This document shows, one piece after another, positions 1 through 8,687 of a stretch of 64,000 nt of DNA. Under the pieces are notes generated by a model. The model saw only the letters and a list, made by a program, of their open reading frames with translations. It was not told the origin of the DNA and ran no database searches. The translations under genes and the position numbers were made by a program. Source of the stretch: Spirochaetales bacterium (GTDB taxonomy: Bacteria > Spirochaetota > Spirochaetia > Treponematales > Treponemataceae); assembly GCA_030540405.1 (NCBI GenBank), contig JAUNWH010000001.1, positions 1 through 64,000 of the forward strand, given 5' to 3'. Within the stretch, counting starts at the first letter, position 1, and each line of letters begins with the position of its first letter.

Positions 1-39
1 TAAATAGCTGTTTAGAGATTTAAAACAAAAAATTTTTAC

Positions 40-345
40 ATGCGTTTGCCCTGTGAAGTTGGATTAAAAAATACTAACAAACTTGGGATTTATGATATGA
101 GCGGCAATGTATATGAATGGTGCTGGGATTGGTACAATTATAGCATATCAGGCAATACACCTGCTACAGGTCCGTCAACAGGCAGTAATTATTACCGCTG
201 TAAACGTGGCTGTGGTTATGTAGGTAATGGAAATAGTGAAAGTACTTATGAGTGTAGTAGCAGAAATGGTGCTGAGCAATATACTACATCTAATATCGAA
301 ATTGGCTTCCGTCTTGCCCGCAGCGGCTTCCCTCGTGCAAACTAA
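40..345 (+). pseudogene. C-terminal remnant of a formylglycine-generating-enzyme-fold (SUMF1/C-type-lectin-fold) protein
   Basis: The 101 residues match only the C-terminal third of the FGE-sulfatase fold, which is normally about 250 residues or more. Visible family signatures are LGIYDMSGNVYEWCWDWY near residues 15-32 and GFRLARS near the end. The reading frame is closed by an in-frame TAG at 13-15, and no other frame upstream continues the domain, so the front has been lost rather than cut off by the window edge. The first residues read RLP and then jump to a VGLK-type segment, which suggests an internal deletion. The usual RGGSW core reads RGCGY. No SD precedes the ATG. It is probably a decayed gene; a short expressed protein cannot be excluded. 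Confidence 0.6.
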
Positions 346-390
346 GATATTATTTCGTGTGGATAATGCATTTAGAATGTCCAAAAAAAA

Positions 391-467
391 CACGCCGTGT
401 TTTCCTTGAATTCTCGGCGTGAAATTTAAAAAGTACGGCGTGTTTTAAAAAATTCTCGCCGAGTTTT
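391..467 (+). terminator. Tandem hairpins with T-run after the FGE-fold remnant
   Basis: CACGCCG (391-397) pairs with CGGCGTG (415-421). A second, similar unit has CGGCG near 436 and CGCCG near 457, followed by TTTTTT. The two units look like diverged copies of one another. Position and T-run suggest transcription termination. Confidence 0.45.
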
Positions 468-493
468 TTCTGTTTTCTTCGAAATTCATTCAT

Positions 494-510
494 TGTCATT
501 GCCGTGCTTG
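494..510 (-). repeat. Half copy of the dispersed GATT...AATGAC palindrome
   Basis: The sequence is the reverse complement of the right half (CAAGCACGGCAATGACA) of the intergenic palindrome family seen at 2830 and 4959. The left half is not present. Confidence 0.5.
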
Positions 511-565
511 TTCTGCGATGTTTCTGAAAGAAACTCGGCTGATAATCTATTGAAACTTTCTAACA

Positions 566-594
566 GATTCCCGTGTCGTAGCACGGGAATGACA
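566..594 (+). repeat. Dispersed intergenic palindrome, full copy
   Basis: ATTCCCGTG (567-575) pairs perfectly with CACGGGAAT (582-590). The right flank AATGACACATAAATGAC (588-604) is identical to 8948-8964, and in both places a TATATAAT follows about 30 bases later. Confidence 0.75.
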
Positions 595-636
595 CATAAA
601 TGACACTGTTCTTATCAAAACTCGCCATTTGGGCTA

Positions 637-690
637 TATAATTTTTTTTTATTTCATGATATAATATTGGCATTCTATTTTTTGGAGGAA
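637..690 (+). promoter_or_regulatory. Candidate promoter and SD of the purine permease
   Basis: Two TATAAT boxes lie at 637-642 and 660-665; neither has a strong -35 at 17 bases. GGAGGA at 684-689 is a good ribosome binding site for the ATG at 698. The remainder of the 346-697 gap holds only the hairpins and palindromes listed separately; I see no purine riboswitch in it. Confidence 0.4.
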
Positions 691-697
691 ATTTCTT

Positions 698-2002
698 ATG
701 GAGAAATTTTTCAAAATCAAGGAGAAGGGGTCTACTGTAAGCCGTGAAGTTGTGGGCGGTATTACAACTTTCCTTGCAATGTCTTACATTCTTGCCGTTA
801 ACCCGGGAATGCTTGGTTCAATTGCTGGAATGAATTTCGGCGGCGTATTTACTGCGACTGCTGTTTCAGCTGCTATTGCAACTCTCATTATGGCGTTTCT
901 TGCGAATATGCCGGTTGCTCTTGCTTCTGGAATGGGACTTAACGCGTTCTTTACTTACACAGTCTGCGGCCAGATGGGATGTTCTCCTTGGTTCGCTCTT
1001 ACTGCTGTTTTGCTTGAAGGCGTTCTTTTTATTTTGCTTTCATTCTTTGGAGTACGCGAGGCAATTATCAATTCAATTCCTGGAACAATGAAAAAAGCTG
1101 TTGCTGTTGGAATCGGACTTTTCATTGCTCTTATCGGACTTAATAATGCTGGAATCGTAACTTCTGCGAACGGAACAATCATCGGCTTCAATTCAATTGA
1201 CTTGAACCATGCTACTGCTCTTGTTGCGATTATCGGTCTTGTTATTACAGTTGTTCTTTACATTCTTAAAGTTCCTGGCGCAATTCTCATTGGCATTGCC
1301 GCTACAACTGTCATTGGAATTCCTTTTGGCGTTACATCTGTTCCAGAAAACTTTAAGCCGGTTTCTGTTCCTAGCTCTCCGTTCCTCTTTAAGTTTGAAT
1401 GGGCTGGAGTTCTTTCTCTTAAATTCTTCGGCGTTTTCTTTACTTTCTTGTTCACTGATATTTTTGATACAATCGGAACTTTGATGGGTGTTGCAGAGCA
1501 GGGAAATCTTATTGACGAAAAAGGAAACATTCCAAATGTAAAAGGCGCTCTTCTTGCTGACGCTGTAGGAACTGTAGCAGGCGCTTGTCTTGGAACTTCA
1601 ACAGTAACTTCTTTTGTTGAATCTTCTTCTGGAGTTGCAGCCGGAGCACGCACAGGTCTTGCTTCTGTAGTTACTGCGTTCTTCTTCCTTCTTGCTTTGT
1701 TCTTTACACCTTTGTTCGCTCTTGTTCCTTCTTGCGCTACAGCACCTGCTTTGATTTTTGTAGGCTTCCTCATGATGCAGTCTGTTTCTAAAATCAACTT
1801 TGCTGATATTACAGACGGAATCCCGGCTTTCATTACAATTTTGGTAATGCCGTTTGGATATTCAATTTCAAAGGGAATCGCATTCGGAATGATTGCATAC
1901 GTAATTGCAAAAGTTGCTGGAAAGAAAACAAAAGAAATTCCTGTTGTTACTTGGATTCTTGCTGTTGTATTCATCTTTGCGCTTGCAATAAAGGCTATAT
2001 AA
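698..2002 (+). CDS. NCS2/AzgA-type purine (hypoxanthine/guanine/adenine) permease
   Basis: This 434-residue, strongly hydrophobic protein belongs to the AzgA branch of the nucleobase:cation symporter-2 superfamily (PbuG/PbuO-like), which imports purine bases across the inner membrane with protons. The N-terminus (EKGSTVSREVVGGITTFLAMSY) and the segment around TDIFDTIGTLMGVAEQ, near residues 253-268, are family signatures. Multiple membrane segments cover the whole length, and the length fits the family. GGAGGA precedes the ATG by 8 bases. It stands alone: a strong terminator at 2109-2158 follows it. Exact substrate preference cannot be read from sequence. Confidence 0.9.
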   Translation: MEKFFKIKEKGSTVSREVVGGITTFLAMSYILAVNPGMLGSIAGMNFGGVFTATAVSAAIATLIMAFLANMPVALASGMGLNAFFTYTVCGQMGCSPWFALTAVLLEGVLFILLSFFGVREAIINSIPGTMKKAVAVGIGLFIALIGLNNAGIVTSANGTIIGFNSIDLNHATALVAIIGLVITVVLYILKVPGAILIGIAATTVIGIPFGVTSVPENFKPVSVPSSPFLFKFEWAGVLSLKFFGVFFTFLFTDIFDTIGTLMGVAEQGNLIDEKGNIPNVKGALLADAVGTVAGACLGTSTVTSFVESSSGVAAGARTGLASVVTAFFFLLALFFTPLFALVPSCATAPALIFVGFLMMQSVSKINFADITDGIPAFITILVMPFGYSISKGIAFGMIAYVIAKVAGKKTKEIPVVTWILAVVFIFALAIKAI

Positions 2003-2008
2003 TAAAAA

Positions 2009-2036
2009 GATTCCCATGTCGTTGCATGGGAATAAC
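2009..2036 (+). repeat. Dispersed intergenic palindrome
   Basis: ATTCCCATG and CATGGGAAT flank a short loop. It starts 7 bases after the permease stop codon; the distal consensus AATGAC reads AATAAC here. Confidence 0.65.
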
Positions 2037-2079
2037 AGAAAAGTGCTTGCCATTTTTGTGTATTTCAACACAAATGACT

Positions 2080-2106
2080 GTCATTGCCGTACTCGATACG
2101 GCAATC
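2080..2106 (-). repeat. Dispersed intergenic palindrome, inverted orientation
   Basis: GTCATTGCCGTA-loop-TACGGCAATC is a near-perfect inverted copy of the family, placed just before the permease terminator. Confidence 0.7.
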
Positions 2107-2108
2107 TC

Positions 2109-2158
2109 AAGTGCGCCCCAAGGATTGGAAACAATTTTTGAGGCGCACTTTTTTTTTT
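2109..2158 (+). terminator. Intrinsic terminator of the purine permease
   Basis: AAGTGCGCC (2109-2117) pairs perfectly with GGCGCACTT (2142-2150) and is followed by an uninterrupted T-run to 2158. Confidence 0.9.
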
Positions 2159-2183
2159 CAGCAATTTATGGTAAGTTTTTTGC

Positions 2184-2681
2184 ATGAGCGAAGAAAAAGA
2201 AAAATATGTGCGCCCGACTTGGGATGAATACTTTATGGAAGTTGCGCGGACTATTGCAAAGCGTGCGACTTGCGACCGCGGAAGAAGCGGCTGCGTGATT
2301 GCAAAGAATAATCAGATTCTTGTTACAGGCTACGTTGGAAGTCCTGCAGGTCTTGCTCACTGTGATGAAGCCGGGCATCTTATGCGCAAAATGATTCATG
2401 CTGACGGCTCTGTTACCCAGCACTGTGTAAGGACAGTTCATGCCGAGCAGAATGCGATTTGCCAGGCTGCAAAAAGAGGAATTTCAATTGACGGAGCGAC
2501 TGTTTACTGCAAAATGACTCCTTGCAGAACATGCGCCATGCTTATAATAAACTGCGGAATAAAAAGAGTTGTCTGCGAAAAACACTACCATGATGAAGAA
2601 GATTCAATGAAAATGTTTGCCGAGGCTGGAATAAAAATTGAGCACTTGGAAGATTCCGTTCAGACTTACGCCGACATGTAG
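2184..2681 (+). CDS. Deoxycytidylate (dCMP) deaminase family protein
   Basis: The 165-residue protein carries the zinc-dependent cytidine/deoxycytidylate deaminase signatures: HAEQN near residue 86 (His ligand and catalytic Glu) and PCRTC near residue 113 (two Cys ligands). The N-terminal RPTWDEYFMEVARTIAKRATC is typical of the dCMP-deaminase/ComEB group, which supplies dUMP for thymidylate synthesis. The ATG follows a terminator closely and has no strong SD, so the promoter is unclear. tRNA or riboflavin deaminase activity is less likely given the length and N-terminus. Confidence 0.88.
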   Translation: MSEEKEKYVRPTWDEYFMEVARTIAKRATCDRGRSGCVIAKNNQILVTGYVGSPAGLAHCDEAGHLMRKMIHADGSVTQHCVRTVHAEQNAICQAAKRGISIDGATVYCKMTPCRTCAMLIINCGIKRVVCEKHYHDEEDSMKMFAEAGIKIEHLEDSVQTYADM

Positions 2682-2829
2682 AAAGGTTAATTAGCCTAAA
2701 TGCCAAGTTTTGCTGCTGACTTCGAAAATTGACTGAGCGGGAAGAAAAAGAAAGCGGCAATATATGTGGCTATTTCAAAAGTATCTTTTATGTCATTTTC
2801 GGGCTTGAAAATTCATTGTGAGTTTTCAA

Positions 2830-2856
2830 GATTGCCGTGTCAAGCACGGCAATGAC
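2830..2856 (+). repeat. Dispersed intergenic palindrome, perfect copy
   Basis: GATTGCCGTG and CACGGCAAT form a perfect stem around TCAAG. Together with its flanks (about 2800-2877) it closely resembles 4930-5010, so the mobile or duplicated unit is longer than the hairpin. Confidence 0.8.
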
Positions 2857-2889
2857 ATTTAGAACTTATTAGATATCCTCATGTCATTA

Positions 2890-4887
2890 TTATGCACTTA
2901 TGATTCTTAAGTTTCCGCTTAGGCTAGGATTTCTGCATTCTCCGTCATCGGTGTAGAGTTCATAGCTTGCGCCTTTTTCTGCAAAGCTTATAGCTGTTAG
3001 ATTTTCAAAGTCAATTTTTTCAACTGAATCCGCATTGTCTGCAAGAGGAAGAATGTGTCCCTTTCGGATAAAGATTGCAACTTCGTCTAGCGCAACGTGA
3101 ATAAAGTTGTGTCCAGCTGGAATTATTTTTTCCTCATAGCTTTCACTGTCCTTGAATTTTATAAGCTTCATTTCCTCAGGAAGATAAACGTGCCGCCCGG
3201 TTGCGTTCTGCTCATAGACTGGAGCAATCATAATGCTTTCTCCAATCATAAGCTGGTCTTCTGTTCTTCTTGCATCCTCATCTTTTGGCCAGATGAATCC
3301 AAGCGGACTTGCGTACATTGTTCCTTGCAAGGCTGCTTTCATAAATTCGCTGTAGATGTAAGGAAGAAGTCTGTAGCGCAGCTTGAGGATGTTTCTGAAT
3401 TTTTCTATGCTGTTTTTAAATCTAAAAGGCTCTTGCTCGCGTGTTCCGAATGCAGAGTGATTTCTTAGTAACGGCATAAAAATTCCAAGAGCATACCATC
3501 GCAAGAGAAGGTCTTCTGTTGTGTTTTCTCCGAATCCGCCCAAGTCTGCTCCTGTGTACAAGAATCCGCACATATTAAGAGACGGAAGCATTTTTAAGTT
3601 CAGTAGAATGTGCTGCCATCTTGACATATTGTCACCCATCCATATTCCGCCGTATCTGTGAGAGCCTATGCACGAAGATCTTGAGAACATGAGAATTCTT
3701 TTTTGGGGAGAAATTTTTTCAAATGCTTCGGAAGCGGCTCTTGTCATGTTGTAGCCGTAGATGTTGTGAACGTCATAGTGCCGGATTTTCTTTCCGTCCT
3801 TGCAATGGTAAAAACTCTTGTAGTCATCGATATTGTTTGCAAGATTCAAGACTGTGTCTTTTAACGTGAAGTTTTCTTTTAATCCTATGTTGAGCTTTTT
3901 CATTTCATTTACCTGGTCAAAAACTTTTTCCAGATTTTTTTCAGAGTAAAAGAGGGCAGGCTCGTTCATGTCGTTCCAAAATCCTTCAATGCCTTGGTCG
4001 GTTAGAAATTTGTATTTCATTCCAAACCAGTTTCTTGCTTCTGGATTTAAGAAATCTGGAAGACAGCATTTTCCCGGCCACACACCAACTATAAAATCGT
4101 TTCCGTCTTTGTCCTTGCAAAAATAATTGTTTGCCTTTCCTTCTTCGTAAAGTTCAAATCCGTCTTCCATTTTTATTCCGGCGTCAATGATTGGAACAAT
4201 TCGAATGGAACTCTTTTTCATGTCGGAAACAAAATTCTTAAAGTCTGGAAATGCTTTTTTGTTAACTGTAAAGTCTTTGAACTTTTCCATGTAGTCAATG
4301 TCGAGATAAACCATGTCGAGCGGAATATTGTTCTTTCTGTAGTTTTCGGCGACTTTTCTTACATCTTCTTCACAGGTGTATCCCCAGCGGGACTGTCCTA
4401 TTCCGAATGCCCATCTTGGAGGAACATAGCTTTGTCCAATCAAAGTTCTGAATTCTTTTATGATTAATTCTAGCGTTGGGTTCTCGATTATGTAGACTTC
4501 ATGTCCTGGATTTTCTACAGTAACTTTAAGAGTTGAATAGTTTGAAGCTCCAATGTCAAACGTAACTTTTCCCGGAGTGTCAAAGAATGCTCCGAAGTTT
4601 TTTTCATTTCCTGATACGATGAAAAAATTGTGGGCGGCATACAGCGAGCTTTTGTTTTCATTGTGCTCTGGCTGGTCTGTGCAGAAACTTTCATAAATGA
4701 ATCCGCGCTTGTTTATTCCGCGCATATTTTCTCCAAGACCATAGACAATGTCGCTAGAATCCATTTCAAGAGAAAAACTAGAGTCTTCTGCATTTTCAAA
4801 ATATGGAATTTTTTCTTTACAGGCTTCGGGCTTTGATTTTACAGCTTCTGTGTCAAACGCTTCTCCGAATACAAATCTCTTTATCAT
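2890..4887 (-). CDS. Glycoside hydrolase family 31 (alpha-glucosidase-type), cytoplasmic
   Basis: This 665-residue GH31 enzyme hydrolyses terminal alpha-linked glucose (or xylose) from oligosaccharides. The catalytic nucleophile is Asp306 in WNDMNEP, and the likely acid/base is Asp419 in GDNMSRW. LDIDYM near residue 200 is a further substrate-pocket motif. No signal peptide is seen, so it probably works on imported maltodextrin. The ATG at 4887 is chosen because AGGAGA precedes it; an ATG 19 codons upstream lies next to a dispersed repeat and lacks a ribosome site. It is the last gene of the TrmB-MATE-amylase-GH31 series. Whether the substrate is maltose, isomaltose or alpha-xyloside is not settled. 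Confidence 0.9.
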   Translation of the reverse strand: MIKRFVFGEAFDTEAVKSKPEACKEKIPYFENAEDSSFSLEMDSSDIVYGLGENMRGINKRGFIYESFCTDQPEHNENKSSLYAAHNFFIVSGNEKNFGAFFDTPGKVTFDIGASNYSTLKVTVENPGHEVYIIENPTLELIIKEFRTLIGQSYVPPRWAFGIGQSRWGYTCEEDVRKVAENYRKNNIPLDMVYLDIDYMEKFKDFTVNKKAFPDFKNFVSDMKKSSIRIVPIIDAGIKMEDGFELYEEGKANNYFCKDKDGNDFIVGVWPGKCCLPDFLNPEARNWFGMKYKFLTDQGIEGFWNDMNEPALFYSEKNLEKVFDQVNEMKKLNIGLKENFTLKDTVLNLANNIDDYKSFYHCKDGKKIRHYDVHNIYGYNMTRAASEAFEKISPQKRILMFSRSSCIGSHRYGGIWMGDNMSRWQHILLNLKMLPSLNMCGFLYTGADLGGFGENTTEDLLLRWYALGIFMPLLRNHSAFGTREQEPFRFKNSIEKFRNILKLRYRLLPYIYSEFMKAALQGTMYASPLGFIWPKDEDARRTEDQLMIGESIMIAPVYEQNATGRHVYLPEEMKLIKFKDSESYEEKIIPAGHNFIHVALDEVAIFIRKGHILPLADNADSVEKIDFENLTAISFAEKGASYELYTDDGECRNPSLSGNLRIISA

Positions 4888-4958
4888 TTTACGTCTCCTA
4901 TGTATTTTAATTATTTCATTTTTGGGGTTGACCCGAAAATCCATTGTGATTTTTTCAA

Positions 4959-4985
4959 GATTGTCGTGTCAAGCACGGCAATGAC
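4959..4985 (+). repeat. Dispersed intergenic palindrome
   Basis: GATTGTCGTG and CACGGCAAT around TCAAG, in the spacer between the amylase and GH31 genes. If the four genes are one transcript, this hairpin sits inside the mRNA. Confidence 0.8.
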
Positions 4986-5019
4986 ATTTAGAACTTGCTG
5001 GAAATCTCCGTGACTTTTT

Positions 5020-6420
5020 TTAATAGACTACGCAAATTGATTTTGGTTTTATTTTTCCTTTTAGAACTGAATCCTTGCAGACGAATTTTGTTTTGTTTGC
5101 CTTGTCGATATAAGTTCCTTTTGGAAGCTTTATTTCAACTTGAACAGCAGACGGCTTGGAATTTAAGTTGATGATTACACAGCCTTTTTCTCCGCGCTTT
5201 ATAATTAGAACCCTTGCGTTTTCTCCGTTGATGAATTTTTCATTTTCGCCTTGCATTGCAGTTCTGAATTTGTTTACAGCGGAAACTTCCGGGCTGAAAT
5301 ATTCATTGTTTCCAGTTTCGCCGATTTTGGATTCTCCTGGAAATTGTGTGGATTCTTTTCCTTTTGGGCGGTTAAAGAATAATGGTGTTCCGTCCTTTCT
5401 TGAAGCTATGACTGCCCAGCCTGCGCGGATCATAAAGTTTGTGAGGTAAGCTGACTCGCCTTCGTTTGCGTAAGTGTCATGGCTTTCAACCCAAGTTACA
5501 ACTTCTGGAGAAGCTGCATTTTGAAAGTTTACAATTCCTTTTGCGTTTAATTTTTCATTTTTTAATGCGCTTCTTAAAAGCTTTCCGTAATTGCTTGCTG
5601 TTACTGGAAAAAGTTTTCCGTAGGCATCTTCTCTTGATGCTCCTTCCTGAAGAACTTCTCCATAAATAAAAAGCTCGTCTGCGTTTTTTACAGATTTTCC
5701 GTTCACTGATTTTTTTCCTGTAAAGACTGGCCAGAAGTCATTTTCTTTTGCAGCAGGATCTACAGGGTCATCGGGAAGTGCAATGTGTTTTGCTGTGTCA
5801 AATCTGAATCCATCAGCTCCGCAGTCAATGAGGTCGTTTATGTAGTTCATAAAGTATTCCTGGAAAAGAGGATTTTCTGTGTTCACATCTGGAAGTCCTC
5901 CGAGCATTGCGCTTGTAACTTCTCTGCGGTTTGCCATGCTTCTTATTGTGTGGTCGGAATTTTTGTGGTACATTTTTTCCATTCCGCCTACAGCTTCTAT
6001 AAAGTCCAAGGAAATTTCATCTTTGTGCGTTGTTGTGTGGTTTGGAACAACGTCAACAATTACTGCGATTCCGTGTTTTTTTGCCTTTGTGCACATTCGT
6101 ATAAAGTCGTCTCTTGTTCCAAGCTGATAGTTTCCGATTTTCCAATCTGTAGGCTGATAGTGATAATACCACTTTCCATTTTTTGTACTCATAATTTCAA
6201 GTCCACCGTTATCCCCTTCAAAGCATTCATTTGCAGGGGAAGTCTGTATTGCAGTGAATCCCGCTTCTGCAATTTTTTCAATGTTCTCTTCAATCGTCTT
6301 GAACGACCAGCACCAGCAGTGAAGTATAGTTCCTTGTTTTGTTTGCATTTTATTTTCCGCGGACATAGCAGAAACTCCTAAGATAAAAATAATTGCAAAT
6401 GTGAAAATTTTTCTAATCAT
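5020..6420 (-). CDS. Secreted alpha-amylase, glycoside hydrolase family 13
   Basis: The 466-residue protein starts with a typical signal peptide (MIRKIFTFAIIFILGVSAMSA) and continues as a GH13 barrel. The catalytic triad is visible: Asp208 in GFRFDTAKH (nucleophile), Glu255 in YGEVLQE (acid/base) and Asp315 in ESHDTY. VDVVPNHT near residue 123 is conserved region I. GGAGGA precedes the ATG. It should cleave internal alpha-1,4 bonds of starch outside the cytoplasm and feed the GH31 enzyme encoded next. No carbohydrate-binding module is evident at this length. Confidence 0.93.
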   Translation of the reverse strand: MIRKIFTFAIIFILGVSAMSAENKMQTKQGTILHCWCWSFKTIEENIEKIAEAGFTAIQTSPANECFEGDNGGLEIMSTKNGKWYYHYQPTDWKIGNYQLGTRDDFIRMCTKAKKHGIAVIVDVVPNHTTTHKDEISLDFIEAVGGMEKMYHKNSDHTIRSMANRREVTSAMLGGLPDVNTENPLFQEYFMNYINDLIDCGADGFRFDTAKHIALPDDPVDPAAKENDFWPVFTGKKSVNGKSVKNADELFIYGEVLQEGASREDAYGKLFPVTASNYGKLLRSALKNEKLNAKGIVNFQNAASPEVVTWVESHDTYANEGESAYLTNFMIRAGWAVIASRKDGTPLFFNRPKGKESTQFPGESKIGETGNNEYFSPEVSAVNKFRTAMQGENEKFINGENARVLIIKRGEKGCVIINLNSKPSAVQVEIKLPKGTYIDKANKTKFVCKDSVLKGKIKPKSICVVY

Positions 6421-6443
6421 TTTTTTTCCTCCATTTTGATTGC

Positions 6444-7799
6444 CTAATTATTTTTTTGTGTGATATTGTCTATCCATTTTTTGCTTTTTACTCTTGCAGT
6501 GCCAATTATAAGTCTTACAATTTCTTCAACAGAAAGAAGCGCGTAAACTTTCGTGATTTCAAGCTTAAAGACCAGCGCGCCCAAAAGTCCAAGCGGAAGT
6601 CCTATTCCGTAAGTCCCCAAGACATCTAGGAACAAAGTGAATTTTGTTTTTCCGCCGCTTCTAAGAATTCCGCTACCTATTATCATGTTGCAAACTTTTA
6701 TCCATAAATAGAATGCGAATACCCATAAAAGATGTTTTGCATATTCTTGAACTTGATCTTCTACATTGTAAAATCTTATATAGATTGGAGCGAATGCAAA
6801 AATTAAAATTCCAATCGCTGCGCAGCCTACAACGCAGATTTTTATAAACTTCCAGGCGAGAGCGTAGCCTTTGTCAAAGTCGTTTGAGCCAAGCTCATTT
6901 CCTATTAGAATTCCTGTGGCTGCTGAAAGTCCGCTGAAGAATCCTATTGTTAACCCTTGCACAGGGAAGGTTAACGTAATTGCCGCAAGCTCTGCTGTTC
7001 CCATGTGTCCGTATATCGCGCTGTAGCCTGCATCTCCCAATGCCCATAAAAGCTCGTTTCCTATTGCTGGAAGCGCAGTTATAAAAAATATCTTTAGAAA
7101 TGAAAAGTCATTCTTGCACAAAAGAACTGCTTTCATGTTCGCAGGATGGTTTTTCTTTATCATAAAAATAATGAGGATTGCGCATTGAATGAATATCGAA
7201 ATTACCGTTGCAATTGCTGCTCCGTCTGAGCCAAGAGCCGGAAATCCTAAAAGTCCGAAAATCATGATTGCATTGAGAGCCGTGTTTGTTGCGACAGAAA
7301 TAAATCCCGTTACTAGCGGAGTCTTTGCAAATCCTGTGCTTCTTAGCATTGCCGAACAGCAGCTGATGATTGCAAGCGCAAAATAGCTTAATGAGTTTAT
7401 TCTTAAATAATTTTTGCCTATTGAAATAACTTCTGTGTCTTTTGTAAAAAATGAAAGAACTAATTCCGGCGTAAATAATGAAAAAATAAAAAACACAAGA
7501 GCGACTGCCAATGCTGCGAAAACCGATGCCCTCATTACATTTGCGTGCTTGCTTGAATCTTTTGCTCCCTCATATTGAGAGGCGAATATTGAGCTTGCGG
7601 CTGCAATTCCTCCTAGCGCAAAAAGCATTACAAAGCACGGTCTTCCGGCAAGGCTTACTGCTGCGACTGTTTTTGAACCTAACTGTCCAATCATAATTTG
7701 GTCAATCATTCCTAAGCACGACTGAATTAAATTCTGCAACGAAATAGGAACGGCAATTGAAATTAAATTGTTTAAAAATGTTTTGTTTTCAGCCTTCAT
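6444..7799 (-). CDS. MATE family (MOP superfamily) efflux transporter
   Basis: A 451-residue polytopic protein with the two-fold MATE layout and about 12 membrane segments; the N-terminal SIAVPISLQNLIQSCLGMID and GQLGSKTVAAVSLAG are typical. Family members export cationic compounds using Na+ or H+. It begins one base after the stop of the TrmB-like regulator and ends 23 bases before the amylase, so it is almost certainly cotranscribed with a starch-degradation pair. The transported substrate cannot be deduced. Confidence 0.92.
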   Translation of the reverse strand: MKAENKTFLNNLISIAVPISLQNLIQSCLGMIDQIMIGQLGSKTVAAVSLAGRPCFVMLFALGGIAAASSIFASQYEGAKDSSKHANVMRASVFAALAVALVFFIFSLFTPELVLSFFTKDTEVISIGKNYLRINSLSYFALAIISCCSAMLRSTGFAKTPLVTGFISVATNTALNAIMIFGLLGFPALGSDGAAIATVISIFIQCAILIIFMIKKNHPANMKAVLLCKNDFSFLKIFFITALPAIGNELLWALGDAGYSAIYGHMGTAELAAITLTFPVQGLTIGFFSGLSAATGILIGNELGSNDFDKGYALAWKFIKICVVGCAAIGILIFAFAPIYIRFYNVEDQVQEYAKHLLWVFAFYLWIKVCNMIIGSGILRSGGKTKFTLFLDVLGTYGIGLPLGLLGALVFKLEITKVYALLSVEEIVRLIIGTARVKSKKWIDNITQKNN

Positions 7800-7800
7800 T

Positions 7801-8640
7801 TTAGACTCCTTTCTCCATTAAAGTTCCAATGCAAATGTCTTTGGAAATAATATCGCGGTTGAATTTTTTCCTTAGCTTTTGCAAGTAAATATCAAAGTGA
7901 ATATGCTCTGAAACAAGATTCACAATCAGCCTGTTGTCGCTTGTCATTCCAAGAAAATCATTTTCTCCGTCTGGCAGCTTTTGAATTTTGTGATGCGGTC
8001 TGTGTGGAAAGAAAATTGCACGGTCGTTGCTTCCTACGATGCAGTGCGCCATGTCTGAAACCAAAAGAATTCTTTGCTCCGGGCAGCAGTCTGTTCCGTC
8101 AAATCCGCAGAAAAATTCCAGAGGAATTTCAAGAGTATCCAAATTTTTCCAGCTGAACAAAACAATTCTTACTTTTCTTTTTGCCGCTAAAAGAAGAGCT
8201 TCCTTAAAATATTCAAGCGGCATTGAGCAGTTGAACACGATTTCTTTTTTTGCCGCTGCAATAAGTTTGTTTACAACAGAAATGAGTTTTGTTTTTCCTT
8301 CGATGTTTACAAAACGTTCCTGCGTTGAAATCGGCGAATTTAATTCCTTTAGCATTTCTTTTGCTTTTGCGGCGTTGCTTGAATACTTTTGTGAAATCTC
8401 GTCAATTAAAACATCCGGCGGAACTGCCTGATATTCTGCCGTTGAGCCGGGAATGCTTGTTATGCATTCTTTCTTTAAAAGGTTTTCCAACGCGGAATAA
8501 ACAGAAGGGCGGGGCGCATTCAGTTTTTTTGCAATCTGGTAGCCGCCCATTTTTTCTTCTGGAACGAGCGCGCAGTAAACAAGAGATTCCATTTTTGAAA
8601 AACCAAGGCTGCCCAGTATGTCTATGATTTTGTCTGTCAT
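7801..8640 (-). CDS. TrmB family transcriptional regulator
   Basis: The 279-residue protein has an N-terminal winged helix-turn-helix (residues about 1-75; YQIAKKLNAPRPSVYSALEN is the recognition region), a short coiled linker, and a C-terminal TrmB effector domain that resembles the phospholipase-D fold. TrmB proteins in archaea sense maltose, trehalose and related sugars. It is the first gene of the MATE-amylase-GH31 operon. The promoter has a perfect inverted repeat just downstream of its -10 box, so autoregulation is likely. The effector is unknown. Confidence 0.88.
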   Translation of the reverse strand: MTDKIIDILGSLGFSKMESLVYCALVPEEKMGGYQIAKKLNAPRPSVYSALENLLKKECITSIPGSTAEYQAVPPDVLIDEISQKYSSNAAKAKEMLKELNSPISTQERFVNIEGKTKLISVVNKLIAAAKKEIVFNCSMPLEYFKEALLLAAKRKVRIVLFSWKNLDTLEIPLEFFCGFDGTDCCPEQRILLVSDMAHCIVGSNDRAIFFPHRPHHKIQKLPDGENDFLGMTSDNRLIVNLVSEHIHFDIYLQKLRKKFNRDIISKDICIGTLMEKGV

Positions 8641-8661
8641 GTTTTTCCTTAAAAGTGTTTT

Positions 8662-8684
8662 TAGTAGTAATTATTTTACTACTA
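8662..8684 (-). promoter_or_regulatory. Inverted-repeat operator of the TrmB-like operon
   Basis: TAGTAGTAA (8662-8670) and TTACTACTA (8676-8684) form a perfect 9-bp inverted repeat with a 5-bp spacer. It lies just downstream of the -10 box, where a bound protein would block initiation. Confidence 0.75.
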
Positions 8685-8687
8685 GTG

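Noticed and set aside
40-345. Active diversity-generating retroelement variable region
   Set aside because: Differences from the FGE consensus are not limited to adenine positions, and no template copy or reverse transcriptase is visible in the window.
346-697. Purine riboswitch before the permease
   Set aside because: No three-way-junction pattern with the conserved loop words could be found; the hairpins present belong to repeats and a terminator.
1258-1974. Minus-strand open frame opposite the purine permease
   Set aside because: It mirrors the permease frame; composition and lack of an SD argue against it.
4888-4944. Upstream start for the GH31 gene
   Set aside because: It adds 19 codons next to a dispersed repeat and has no ribosome site; the ATG at 4887 has AGGAGA.
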